From Alkalihalobacterium elongatum (GTDB taxonomy: Bacteria > Bacillota > Bacilli > Bacillales > Bacillaceae_F): DNA of 64,000 bases. Positions 25,765 through 34,010 of this stretch are shown here, piece by piece. The translations under genes and the position numbers were made by a program. Position 1 is the stretch's first letter. Each line of letters opens with the position of its first letter. The stretch lies in contig NZ_WMKZ01000014.1 in the NCBI RefSeq assembly GCF_019024285.1, positions 42,122 to 106,121 on the forward strand, read 5' to 3'. The notes under the pieces are model-generated. The model did not search any database, was not told where the DNA came from, and worked only from the letters and a program-made list of their open reading frames with translations.

Positions 25765-26406
25765 TTACTTATTCATTTGGGCTAGGAAGCCGCCGAGGAG
25801 GTCATCTATGTCCTCTTCTTTTTCTTCTTCAGGTTCTTCGGTTGAAGAGGCCACTTCACGTTTCATATCATCCCAATTGAAGTTATCTAAATCATCATCT
25901 AAATCTCTGTTATCTGATTCTTCTTCAAGTGGTTCTTCCACTTCGGCTTCGACTTCTTCTTTTAATTCCTTAAACGGTTTCCTACCCGTTTTATTTGTAG
26001 CTTCTAATATAGCTTCTTCACTTTCAACTTCTTGTAAGTATAGAGCTTCATCAATATCTATAGAATTACTATTTAGTGCTGCTAAAATTGACGTTGCACG
26101 AAGCGGATCATTCAGTAATTGATAAACGATACTGCCTAACAATGCTTCCGAATGCGAATGTTTTAACCAGTTTCGCTGCTCTTTCGTTAATGATTTCGGA
26201 AGCGGGATCGTTAGCGTTTCTCTTTCTTTTACTAACGAATTACTCACACCTTCTAAAGCAAATTCCGCGATTTTACTAGAAAAGTTTCTTCTTTCTGTTT
26301 CTTTTAATCGTTGTAATTGCTTTATAATATGATCCGGTGTATCAGAAGGCAGACGAAACGTTATCGCCTGTCCTCTCTGTATTTCCGTTGTCCCCTTTTT
26401 TTTCAT
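25765..26406 (-). CDS. parR: ParR-like adaptor of a plasmid-type partition system
   Basis: A 213-residue protein directly after parM (9-bp gap). The N-terminal half (about 12-75) has a ribbon-helix-helix-like segment, QAITFRLPSDTPDHIIKQLQ followed by LKETERRNFSSKIAEFALEG, as expected for a centromere-binding adaptor. The C-terminal half is very acidic (long Glu/Asp runs, about 135-200) and ends in a short motif, DDLLGGFLAQMNK, like the C-terminal tails that contact actin-type filaments. Role by family: it binds the parC repeats and links them to ParM filaments that push DNA copies apart. The call rests mainly on the gene pair. Confidence 0.75.
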   Translation of the reverse strand: MKKKGTTEIQRGQAITFRLPSDTPDHIIKQLQRLKETERRNFSSKIAEFALEGVSNSLVKERETLTIPLPKSLTKEQRNWLKHSHSEALLGSIVYQLLNDPLRATSILAALNSNSIDIDEALYLQEVESEEAILEATNKTGRKPFKELKEEVEAEVEEPLEEESDNRDLDDDLDNFNWDDMKREVASSTEEPEEEKEEDIDDLLGGFLAQMNK

Positions 26407-26415
26407 CGGATCACC

Positions 26416-27594
26416 CTATTTTTTTACCGTTTGCTGTTCTGCAACCTTCTTATCCTTATTACTTTTTTTCACAAAATCAGAAACTAACTTGTAATACGCA
26501 TTGGCCATCATCCAAATACTTTCTTTTTCATCTTCAAAAAATTCAATATTGTAGCCATCTAAGTTATTATTAAGTGTTTTAATATATTCCTTTAATACCA
26601 TCGAACCGCCGCCGACAAAATAACAAATCTCTGTTTGCGAATTTTTTTGCCAAACGTTGCGAAGATGGCGATACTGTTTCTTTGCTAATTCTAAAAGGAT
26701 ACGGTCTGTTATGTCATGGACGCTCGTACGGCTTCCTTTGACCATAATATGATTACGGTCATTTTTTCTAGTAATAATTTCAACAACATCACGGCGACTA
26801 TCTAATTCAACACCATGCTTAGAACGGATTTCCTCACGAATAGCTTCTAGTGACTCTGATACACCAATGTTAAATCCTTGGGCTTTATCATCATCTACAT
26901 TTCTATTTTTAATGACCGCAACATCGGTTGATAAACCACCAATATCTTGAATAAGAATTCGCTTATCAATTAAATCTCTATTAATAATGTTAAGATCTTT
27001 ATCCATTACTAAATTGATATAAGCCGCAAATCCTTCAGGATACACTTTTACTTCATCAAACTTAATATTCACTTTTAAACCTTGATACTTTGGAGTAACA
27101 AGAAACTCTACTTGATGAACTGATCCTAATAGTTGCGAACGATAACCTACATCTTTCCCTTCTTTTACTTCGCGAAGAGGTAAACCTGTTCCAAGTGTGT
27201 AGTTCGCATCAATAACCGATTTCGGACTACCAGAAGACTTTGCAATTTCTCCTTCGACAGCATCTAATGCTAAGGAGGTAAATAACATAACTAGTGTTTG
27301 GTCTTCTTCCGACTTACTACTTCCTGGGTCAAGCTCATTTGCATTATCACTTTTTGTTGCTAGATTACCTACACGGTAAATTACATTGTTCTCCTTAAGA
27401 GCAGGGGAGTGGATTCGAATATGAATTCCATCAAGAGGATCCTTCTCATTTAAATCTTCGATTCCAATAACAGGTCGATCTTCTGTATCTCTAGCAATAA
27501 CATTAGGTATGTAAAGCTCTCGGTCGTATTTTCCAAAAATCGCCTTCACACAATCATTACCAACATCAATCGCAGCTATTCGAGAAACATTCAT
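26416..27594 (-). CDS. parM: ParM/StbA-type actin-like segregation ATPase
   Basis: A 392-residue actin-fold protein of the kind that segregates plasmids. Phosphate 1 motif: AAIDVGNDCVKAIFG near the N-terminus. Phosphate 2: IQDIGGLSTDVAVI (about 217-230). Adenosine motif: CYFVGGGSMVLKEY (about 328-341). The ribosome site GGAAGGATG lies before the ATG. It is followed by parR and preceded by a field of TGTGTACAT repeats, the layout of type II (ParMRC) partition loci. Because the window carries chromosomal genes such as walRK and rlmH, this is a chromosomal copy, either domesticated or a relic of an integrated plasmid. Confidence 0.88.
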   Translation of the reverse strand: MNVSRIAAIDVGNDCVKAIFGKYDRELYIPNVIARDTEDRPVIGIEDLNEKDPLDGIHIRIHSPALKENNVIYRVGNLATKSDNANELDPGSSKSEEDQTLVMLFTSLALDAVEGEIAKSSGSPKSVIDANYTLGTGLPLREVKEGKDVGYRSQLLGSVHQVEFLVTPKYQGLKVNIKFDEVKVYPEGFAAYINLVMDKDLNIINRDLIDKRILIQDIGGLSTDVAVIKNRNVDDDKAQGFNIGVSESLEAIREEIRSKHGVELDSRRDVVEIITRKNDRNHIMVKGSRTSVHDITDRILLELAKKQYRHLRNVWQKNSQTEICYFVGGGSMVLKEYIKTLNNNLDGYNIEFFEDEKESIWMMANAYYKLVSDFVKKSNKDKKVAEQQTVKK

Positions 27595-27690
27595 CCTATC
27601 ATCCTTCCAAAATTAAAATATAAAACTAGTATTTAACACGTATCTATAGGTTATCAAACGAGGGTAGGGAGGTCAATAATCTATAAGTTG

Positions 27691-27870
27691 TGTTCATTTA
27701 TGTACACAAGAATACAAAACTGTGTACATCATAGCTCATTTCGTCCACAAGTGTACATAATTGTAAACATGTCGGTATAAAGGGATGTGTGCGTAATTGT
27801 GTACATGTAAACATGTTTGTAAACACAAAGAATACATTCTGTGTACTTGTATACATGTATGTATACATTC
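27691..27870. repeat. TGTGTACAT-type repeat field (probable parC centromere / operator)
   Basis: Upstream of parM about ten copies of a short motif close to TGT(G/A)(T/A)ACAT occur in about 180 bp: for example ATGTACACA at 27700, TGTGTACAT at 27721, GTGTACAT at 27751, TGTAAACAT at 27762, TGTGTACAT at 27799, GTAAACATG at 27807, TGTAAACAC at 27818, TGTGTACTT at 27840, GTATACATG at 27849 and GTATACATT at 27861. Many copies are near-palindromic (GTGTACAC, GTATAC). This is what an iterated ParR-binding site looks like. Confidence 0.75.
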
Positions 27871-28074
27871 ATTTTCTCCTTATTTTTTGATCAAATCACC
27901 GACAAGAACACTTCTACTCTACTACTTTAGTTGGCCTTTCGTTTTCCTATATTTTGCTATAACCGTGTATGACTAATATGTTATCTAATTATATGTATCG
28001 TATGAACCTTTAGCTCAAACCACCTTAAAGAACGTACTCCTACTATTATTATGTAAACCTACTCCACTAACTAG

Positions 28075-28104
28075 TTGACAAGTAATCAGTATAGAAATTA
28101 TACT
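28075..28104 (+). promoter_or_regulatory. SigA-type promoter for bioY
   Basis: TTGACA (28075-28080), an 18-bp spacer and TATACT (28099-28104). The -10 overlaps an inverted repeat AGTATA (28088-28093) / TATACT that could bind a repressor. I looked for a BirA-type operator (TTGTTAAC...GTTAACAA) and did not find a convincing one. Confidence 0.65.
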
Positions 28105-28154
28105 ATTCGAAAGGAATTCATTCTTTTTATACTATTTTGAAAATGGTGATTATG

Positions 28155-28724
28155 ATGAAACTAAAAAACATGATGTATGCTTCATTTTTTGTTGCAGTCA
28201 TTGCAGCACTCGGGATTTTACCTCCACTCGTTCTTCCTATCTCTCCTGTACCGATTACGGCTCAATCGTTAGGTGTTATGCTAGCAGGAGCCATTTTAGG
28301 TGCTAGATATGGTGGATTGAGTCTAATAATCTTTGTTTTACTCGTTGCATTTGGTGCCCCGCTTCTATCAGGTGGACGTGGTGGTATTAGTGTATTTTTA
28401 GGTCCTAGTGGTGGTTACATTTTAAGCTGGCCTATTGCTGCTTTTGTAATTGGGTATTTGGTCGAGAAGTATTGGCACAAAATGAACCTTGCCCGTTTCA
28501 TTCTATTTAATGTATTTGGCGGGATTATTGTCATCTATGCTGGTGGAGTTACTTATCTTTCATTCAACACTGGTATTCCATGGGGAACAGCAGCTTACCA
28601 GGCTCTTATTTATATTCCTGGGGATATCGCTAAAGCCATTCTTGCAGCTGTAATAGCTATGCAAATTAAGAAAGCTTATCCACTTATTAAAAAAGCAAAT
28701 CCTATACAAAAGAACGCTGCTTAA
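28155..28724 (+). CDS. bioY: Biotin transporter S component BioY
   Basis: A 189-residue integral membrane protein, the substrate-binding unit of an ECF-type biotin importer. It has the BioY pattern PVPITAQSLGVMLAGAILGARYG (given in parts: PVPITAQSLG then LGARYGG) and GRGGISVFLGPSGGY, the biotin-contact region, with six membrane segments. The start at 28155 is the second of two adjacent ATGs and gives a better distance to GGTGA than 28152. Next come an acyl-CoA ligase, a thiolase and a reductase; B. subtilis has the same group as yhfU-yhfT-yhfS, which is predicted to be under the biotin repressor BirA. No EcfA/EcfT genes are near. Confidence 0.92.
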   Translation: MKLKNMMYASFFVAVIAALGILPPLVLPISPVPITAQSLGVMLAGAILGARYGGLSLIIFVLLVAFGAPLLSGGRGGISVFLGPSGGYILSWPIAAFVIGYLVEKYWHKMNLARFILFNVFGGIIVIYAGGVTYLSFNTGIPWGTAAYQALIYIPGDIAKAILAAVIAMQIKKAYPLIKKANPIQKNAA

Positions 28725-28732
28725 TACTTTAC

Positions 28733-28759
28733 AAAGGGTGCCCTATGGGTACTCTTTTT
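28733..28759 (+). terminator. Terminator after bioY
   Basis: AAAGGGTGCCC / GGGTACTCTTT (two G-U pairs), a 3-base loop, then TTTTTC. It may allow partial read-through into the next gene 86 bp on. Confidence 0.75.
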
Positions 28760-28844
28760 CAATAACAAGGTAGATTTCTGCTCCCCCTCCCCTACTCTCT
28801 ATTAATGTATAATCAGAAAAAATATAGAAATGAGGTAGAATTCT

Positions 28845-30317
28845 ATGATTGGCGAAACGATAAAAGAAACTACATATTCATTCTCCTCTAAAACAGCAAT
28901 TATTTGCGATAACGAGCAAATAACGTACAAGCATTTATATGAAAAAATGCAAGTGAACCAACAACAGTTAATATCTGTAATAGGTAACCCCTATCAAAAG
29001 AAGATTGCGTTTTTACTTGATAATGATATAAATTATTTAACGATTTTTTTAGCGATCAGTGAATTAGGAGCCATTGCTATTCCACTCGACCCTAAATGGA
29101 GTCAAAGTGATTTATTGCATATTCTCACAGACTGCAAGCCAGACTTGTTTATTACAAATCAGGATACAACGAAAAATGAAGTACCTACCTTTTCACTTGA
29201 TGAGTTAAACCAACAACAACTGACTCCCCTCCCCTCTTATAAGCGATCAGAAAATGACCTGTTTTATATTGGCTACACATCTGGATCAACTGGGAAACCG
29301 AAAGGCTACTTAAGAACTCATTCATCATGGCTCCATAGCTTCCGAGGAAGTAATGAAACCTTTAAGCTAAACCAGGATAGTTTGATTTTTTCTCCTGGTC
29401 CACTTGTTCACTCACACTTTTTATATGCAGCTGTTCATGCTCTACATATTGGCGCTACATTATATATTACAAAGAAATTTAATGCAGAGACTGTTTTTGA
29501 TACAGTAAAAGAAAATCCTATCACCGCATTGTACCTCGTACCTACGATGTTTTCTGCTCTATATGATGTTTTTACAGAAAAGGGACAGCCAATTACAAAA
29601 TTAGAAAAAGTCATTTCCGCTGGAGCAAAGTGGCAGCTTTCCTTGAAGCAAAAAACGAACGACTTCATTCCAAATGCTGAAGTTTTCGAATATTATGGAG
29701 CATCGGAATTAAGCTTTGTAAGCGTTTTAGACCAAAAAGGAAATAGTGAAAATCCTGAATCTGTAGGACGACCTTTTCCTGGAGTACACGTAACTGTCCG
29801 TCGGTCTGACGGTAGCAACGCCAACTGTGGGGAAATAGGAAAGTTATATGTCAAAAGTAAACAAACCTTTGCAGGATATCTCAACAACCCTGAAGCGACA
29901 AAAGAAGTTTTTGACGGAGACTGGGCGACAGTTGGTGACCTCGCTTATATCGACCAGAATGGTTATATTACATTGGTCGGACGGGAAAAAAACATGATCA
30001 TTAGCGGTGGCTTAAATGTTTACCCTGAAGAAATTGAGAAGGTGTTAGCTACCTTACCAGAAATTAAGGAAGTTGTTGTCGTAGGGCTAGAAGATAGCTA
30101 TTGGGGAGAAAAGGTGATTGCTGTTATCGAATGGAGGAAAGATCAATCCCTCACCCATCAACAGTTAAAAGCCTATTGCAGACAAAATCTAGCATCCTAT
30201 AAATGCCCACAATTATTTTTAGAGTTTTCCTCTTTTCCATACACAACTAGCAGGAAAATTGCTAGAAGTGAAGTAGTAAAACAAGTACAGAAACAATTAG
30301 AACACCAAAGGACGTGA
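28845..30317 (+). CDS. yhfT: AMP-forming acyl-CoA synthetase (YhfT-like)
   Basis: A 490-residue ANL-superfamily enzyme that activates a carboxylic acid to its CoA ester with ATP. Motifs: the P-loop YTSGSTGKPKGY (about 144-155), the A5-type EYYGASELS (about 283-291), GDLAYID and GREKNMIISGGLNVYPEEIE (about 384-403) and the C-terminal catalytic Lys in SRKIARSEV. Ribosome site GAGGT. It is followed within one base by the thiolase gene. Chain length preference cannot be read from sequence. Because of the BioY link it may activate a pimelate-like or fatty acid precursor of biotin, as proposed for the yhfUTS group; general fatty acid breakdown is the alternative. Confidence 0.87.
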   Translation: MIGETIKETTYSFSSKTAIICDNEQITYKHLYEKMQVNQQQLISVIGNPYQKKIAFLLDNDINYLTIFLAISELGAIAIPLDPKWSQSDLLHILTDCKPDLFITNQDTTKNEVPTFSLDELNQQQLTPLPSYKRSENDLFYIGYTSGSTGKPKGYLRTHSSWLHSFRGSNETFKLNQDSLIFSPGPLVHSHFLYAAVHALHIGATLYITKKFNAETVFDTVKENPITALYLVPTMFSALYDVFTEKGQPITKLEKVISAGAKWQLSLKQKTNDFIPNAEVFEYYGASELSFVSVLDQKGNSENPESVGRPFPGVHVTVRRSDGSNANCGEIGKLYVKSKQTFAGYLNNPEATKEVFDGDWATVGDLAYIDQNGYITLVGREKNMIISGGLNVYPEEIEKVLATLPEIKEVVVVGLEDSYWGEKVIAVIEWRKDQSLTHQQLKAYCRQNLASYKCPQLFLEFSSFPYTTSRKIARSEVVKQVQKQLEHQRT

Positions 30318-30318
30318 A

Positions 30319-31467
30319 ATGATGAAAGAAGCCGTCATTGTAACTGCCAAACGTACAGCTGTCGGAAAAGTTGGTGGAATGTTCAAGGATCTTCCACCAG
30401 AGCAACTAGTTGCTCCCCTCATACAACATATCATCAAGGAATTAGATCTCGATAAGGCGTCAATTGATGAAGTAATCCTTGGTAACGCTGTAGGACCTGG
30501 TGGAAACATCGCTCGCCTATCGTCGCTAACCGCAGGATTACCAGTTACCGTGCCTGGAGTAACTGTCGATAGGCAATGTGGTTCTGGTTTAGAAGCTATT
30601 AATCTAGCTGCACGATTAGTTCAAGCTGGAGCTGGTGACATCTATTTTGCAGGTGGTGTAGAAAGTACAAGCCTAGCGCCGTGGAAGATTGCAAAGCCTT
30701 CTAGTCTCTATCATCCAAAAGGTCCTGAACTTTTTACGAGAGCTCGCTTTTCTCCAGACGAAGTCGGTGACCCAGATATGGGATTGGCTGCTGAAAATGT
30801 GGCTGAAGCTCACCACATCTCAAGACAAATGCAAGATGAATATGCTTACAACAGTCACCGAAAGGCTGTGCAGGCAACTGAATCTGGTCTATTCCGTGAA
30901 GAAATAGTACCCATCAATGGGATGACAGCTGATGAGTGCCCGCGAAAAACGACAACGCTCGAAAAGCTTAGTACTCTTCCCCCCGTATTTAAAGAAAATG
31001 GCACAGTCACTGCAGGAAATGCATGTCCAATTAATGACGGTGCAGCGGTCGTGCTAATCATGTCACACGATAAGTGTAGAGAGCTAGGGTTACAGCCTAC
31101 TTTGCGGTTTATTGATGCAGTAAGCGCTGGTGTCGACCCTAATTACCTCGGGATTGGCCCAGTCCCAGCTGTAACAAAACTACTACAAAGACAACAGCTA
31201 GCGGTTCAAGACATAGATATTGTTGAATTTAACGAAGCCTTTGCTTCACAGGTTTTAGCAAGTTTGCGTGCATTAGAAATTCCTTTAGAAAAAGTGAACC
31301 GAAATGGTGGTGCATTAGCCATTGGTCATCCATACGGTGCATCAGGAGCAATTCTTGTCACCAGATTGGTGACAGAAATGAAAAGACAAAATTTGAAACG
31401 CGGATTAGCCACATTAGGAATTGGTGGTGGTTTAGGTCTAGCCACTCTCTTCGAATTAATCCACTAA
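30319..31467 (+). CDS. yhfS: Thiolase-family acyltransferase (YhfS-like), second active-site Cys replaced
   Basis: A 382-residue thiolase-fold enzyme. The nucleophile Cys is present in VDRQCGSGLEA (about 83-93), as are NEAFA and the catalytic His in GHPYGASGA (about 334-342). The usual second Cys motif C-x-GGG-x-G near the C-terminus reads GIGGGLG here, so the residue that normally acts as the proton-shuttling Cys is Gly. The enzyme may therefore not run the standard Claisen or thiolysis reaction. The ATG overlaps the end of yhfT (1-bp gap), and the ribosome site AAAGGA lies inside yhfT. Same operon as the acyl-CoA synthetase and the SDR reductase. Confidence 0.85.
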   Translation: MMKEAVIVTAKRTAVGKVGGMFKDLPPEQLVAPLIQHIIKELDLDKASIDEVILGNAVGPGGNIARLSSLTAGLPVTVPGVTVDRQCGSGLEAINLAARLVQAGAGDIYFAGGVESTSLAPWKIAKPSSLYHPKGPELFTRARFSPDEVGDPDMGLAAENVAEAHHISRQMQDEYAYNSHRKAVQATESGLFREEIVPINGMTADECPRKTTTLEKLSTLPPVFKENGTVTAGNACPINDGAAVVLIMSHDKCRELGLQPTLRFIDAVSAGVDPNYLGIGPVPAVTKLLQRQQLAVQDIDIVEFNEAFASQVLASLRALEIPLEKVNRNGGALAIGHPYGASGAILVTRLVTEMKRQNLKRGLATLGIGGGLGLATLFELIH

Positions 31468-31487
31468 AGCTTAGGAGGCAGCGTGAA

Positions 31488-32276
31488 ATGAATTTAAGTG
31501 ATCAAGTTGCAATCATTACAGGGTCGACAACAGGAATTGGTTATAGTACAGCTCAACAGCTTGCAGCTAATGGTGCAGCCGTCATTATTAATGGGCGAAA
31601 TTCTACTGCAGTGGCTGAAGCTGTAACAAAGATTAAAGCAGCTGGCGGTCGTGCTGTTGGATTGTCTAAGCCTGTTGAGCATCCTGAAACTGGCCAAGAG
31701 CTAGTAAATCTTGCATTAAAGGAATTTGGAAAAGTATCAATTTTAATCAATAACGCAGGAATTATCCATGATCAAATGTCTTATAAAATGACAGATGATG
31801 AATTTTCAAATGTCATAGATGTTCATGTAAAAGGCTCATTTTATTGTACAAGACCTTTCATTCAGGAACTCAAAAAAACACGGACAAACGGCCACATTAT
31901 CAATATGACCTCCACTGCCGGACTAGAAGGGACGATTGGACAAGTCAATTATAGCGCAGCAAAAGCAGCAATAAATGGGATGACATGGACACTAGCAAAA
32001 GAGTTAAAAAGAGATGGAATTCAAGTAAATGCAGTAGCTCCAGCGGCGTTAACCAATATGACAAAACCATACATTGAAAAAGCGAAACGAAAAGCCGAAG
32101 AAGCTGGACAGGATTTACCTGATTATTGGAAAATAGGTACACCTGATGACGTAGCTAGCTTTATCATCAGCCTACTAATAAACCGATCTATAGAGGCTTC
32201 AGGTAAGATTTATGGTGTAAATGGGAGTAACATCGTAGAATGGAAGCCACCGTATTCACACCCGTACGGTGAATAA
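31488..32276 (+). CDS. Short-chain dehydrogenase/reductase (FabG-like)
   Basis: A 262-residue classical SDR that reduces or oxidises a keto/hydroxy group with NAD(P). Cofactor motif TGSTTGIG (about 11-18), ILINNAG (about 84-90), catalytic Ser in MTSTAG and Tyr/Lys in YSAAK (about 151-155). The ribosome site TAGGAGGC precedes the ATG, 20 bp after the thiolase stop. In the operon it could act on the 3-oxoacyl-CoA handled by the thiolase homologue. The tail after residue 235 (SNIVEWKPPYSHPYGE) is longer than in FabG. I did not recall this gene in the B. subtilis yhfUTS group, so it looks like an added member. Confidence 0.88.
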   Translation: MNLSDQVAIITGSTTGIGYSTAQQLAANGAAVIINGRNSTAVAEAVTKIKAAGGRAVGLSKPVEHPETGQELVNLALKEFGKVSILINNAGIIHDQMSYKMTDDEFSNVIDVHVKGSFYCTRPFIQELKKTRTNGHIINMTSTAGLEGTIGQVNYSAAKAAINGMTWTLAKELKRDGIQVNAVAPAALTNMTKPYIEKAKRKAEEAGQDLPDYWKIGTPDDVASFIISLLINRSIEASGKIYGVNGSNIVEWKPPYSHPYGE

Positions 32277-32287
32277 CTAAAAGTAGA

Positions 32288-32320
32288 AGGAAGCTGCCAG
32301 AAAATAAATGGCAGCTTTCT
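32288..32320 (+). terminator. Probable terminator of the yhfT-yhfS-SDR operon
   Basis: AGGAAGCTGCCA / TGGCAGCTTTCT (12-bp stem with one G-U-type position, 9-base loop), but only a short T-rich end. Confidence 0.55.
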
Positions 32321-32662
32321 AGACAGTAACTTTATCTGTATCTGCAAAATAATTGTATATACGTTTTTTACAACGTGACTACTTTCTATACGGCCAATAC
32401 TTATGAATAAGATCTGCACCCCTTTTTTCATCGTTACATAGTTCTATTACCTTCATACCTTCCCCTTCTGTCATTTATTTTTCCTCACGTCTTTTATTCA
32501 AACAAAATAGGTAATTGCCTAAAGAGCGACTAGGCCTTTGTATTTAAGTTCGAATAAGTAAAACGATTTAAAATTTTTTATTTTTTCCTCGATGACCCCC
32601 TTAAAAAGGATTGGTCTTCCGTATAGATAAATGAAAAATACTGAGTAAAAAGGTGGATTTGT
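32321..32662. other. Intergenic stretch before the SinR-like gene
   Basis: About 340 AT-rich bases. No gene seen on either strand. AAAGGTGG at about 32649-32656 is the ribosome site of the SinR-like gene. Confidence 0.4.
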
Positions 32663-33064
32663 ATGATTGGCGAAACCATTAAAAAATATCGTGTAAGAAA
32701 AGGCTTAACCCTCGCAGAACTTGCCAAGCGTGCTGGTGTTGACAAGTCGTATCTTAGTTCAATCGAAGAGAAGATTTACTTGAATCCTTCTTTACAGTTT
32801 TTTGAAAAAGTTTCTCCAATTTTAGGCATTTCAGTTGATAACCTTTTAAAAGAATGCGCAAAAGAAGCCTTTGATCCTGTTTGGAATGATGTTGTTGATG
32901 AAGCACTAGAAGCGGGATTGACGACAGAAGAGTATATCGATTTTCTTGAATATACAAAAGCACAAGAAATGGAACCAAAAAGTCCAAAGCCTTCGATATC
33001 ATACCAATTAAAAACATTTTGTAGAGAATCAACAAAGGCTAAAGAAAAAATCCGTGTTATTTAA
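32663..33064 (+). CDS. sinR: SinR-like transcriptional regulator (HTH plus Sin domain)
   Basis: A 133-residue DNA-binding protein. The N-terminal HTH (about 5-60; IKKYRVRKGLTLAELAKRAG then DKSYLSSIEE) is close to SinR, the repressor of biofilm genes in B. subtilis. The second part (about 70-98; FDPVWNDVVDEALEAGLTTEEYIDFLEY) is the helical Sin domain with which SinR forms multimers and binds SinI. It has about 22 more residues than SinR at the C-terminus (a Pro/Lys-rich tail). No sinI or tasA operon is adjacent, unlike B. subtilis, so it may be a SinR-type paralogue (SlrR-like) rather than the orthologue. Confidence 0.82.
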   Translation: MIGETIKKYRVRKGLTLAELAKRAGVDKSYLSSIEEKIYLNPSLQFFEKVSPILGISVDNLLKECAKEAFDPVWNDVVDEALEAGLTTEEYIDFLEYTKAQEMEPKSPKPSISYQLKTFCRESTKAKEKIRVI

Positions 33065-33126
33065 TCAAAAAGAAATTCTTTACACAAGTTTCCGTGAATT
33101 CGTGTTTACACTAAAAGTTCAATCAT

Positions 33127-33173
33127 AAAACACCCTGTTTCCAAAAGAGAAATAAGGGTGTTTTCGTTTTTTT
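33127..33173 (+). terminator. Terminator after the SinR-like gene
   Basis: AAAACACCCT / AGGGTGTTTT with an 17-base loop, then CGTTTTTTTC. Confidence 0.85.
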
Positions 33174-33202
33174 CAAAAGTAGCCCTCTTAGTAGACCTAA
33201 AA

Positions 33203-33943
33203 CTAAAAAAATAATCCTACTTTTTTGGGTGGCCATACGACGACTTTTAATTTGTTCGAGTATTGAAGGAGGTCTGGTGGATCCTCTATAGGAATTCCTA
33301 CACTTTGTGCCACTGTATTAACACCAAACTGTACCTCTGCCCTTTGTAACGGCCATGGCTTATGATTAATTCTGCCTTCGTATATTCCCATACCTTTCGT
33401 GACAAATAATGAATAACGTTCTGTTAGCCAATGCTCTAACGTTCCTGGCTTGGCAAAATAAACATCACTGACTGGAAAGTATTTAGCTGAAAACACACCT
33501 TTATTTGCTCGATTATCCGTTCTTTCACTAGTAAACTCTATTTCTCTTTCTTTGCTTACACAGCTCATATTCGCATTCATATATGGGAGATTATACGTTA
33601 AATTGGCTAAGGAAACAGCCACTTTACTACTTGCATCTAAGCTAAAAAAATACACACCAGGCCTACCGTTAAATGTAATATAGGTCCTTACATTTAGCTC
33701 TGGAAATGACGGGGTAAAAGGTAATTCAGGTAAGCCACGAGCTCGAATACCACTCATAAAAAACGGTACCACGCTTATCCACGCTTCTTCTTCAAACGTT
33801 TCGACTTCAAAGCATGTAGGTATAACTGAACGTATCAACGACTTTGGTACTTTATAATGAGCAAATAAAAGAGAACTCCATGTTTGTCTCATTACCCAAT
33901 TTCCACTAGGGTTAGTGGAGCTTTTTTGAGTCAGCTCATCCAT
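33203..33943 (-). CDS. DUF2071 (YqjF-family) protein
   Basis: A 246-residue cytoplasmic protein of the YqjF/DUF2071 family, function unknown. Family traits: the N-terminal MRQTWSSLLFAHYKVP with the partner L-I-P-x-x-F/V-E segment (RSVIPTCFEVETFEEEAWISVVPF), NVRTYITFNGRPGVYFFSLD (about 91-110), and the LTERYSLFV segment (about 171-179). No signal peptide. It is transcribed alone, convergent with the SinR-like gene, and preceded by the terminator of ubiD. Confidence 0.8.
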   Translation of the reverse strand: MDELTQKSSTNPSGNWVMRQTWSSLLFAHYKVPKSLIRSVIPTCFEVETFEEEAWISVVPFFMSGIRARGLPELPFTPSFPELNVRTYITFNGRPGVYFFSLDASSKVAVSLANLTYNLPYMNANMSCVSKEREIEFTSERTDNRANKGVFSAKYFPVSDVYFAKPGTLEHWLTERYSLFVTKGMGIYEGRINHKPWPLQRAEVQFGVNTVAQSVGIPIEDPPDLLQYSNKLKVVVWPPKKVGLFF

Positions 33944-33957
33944 TTACACTTCCCCCT

Positions 33958-34005
33958 TATAAAAAACGCAAGAATAAAAACTACTATAGCTTTTATCCTT
34001 GCGTT
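33958..34005 (-). terminator. Terminator of ubiD
   Basis: AACGCAAGGATAAAA / TTTTTATTCTTGCGTT on the minus strand, about 15 bp with a 12-base loop, then TTTTTAT. Confidence 0.88.
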
Positions 34006-34010
34006 ATCGT

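Noticed and set aside
25745..26122. Plus-strand Ser-rich frame over the parR gene
   Set aside because: The Ser runs are the antisense of the Glu/Asp runs of the ParR-like protein.
27600..27900. CRISPR array
   Set aside because: The short repeats upstream of parM are irregularly spaced 9-base words without spacers of uniform length, and no cas genes are present.
28020..28154. BirA operator before bioY
   Set aside because: No TTGTTAAC...GTTAACAA-like palindrome could be found; only a short AGTATA/TATACT repeat overlaps the -10.
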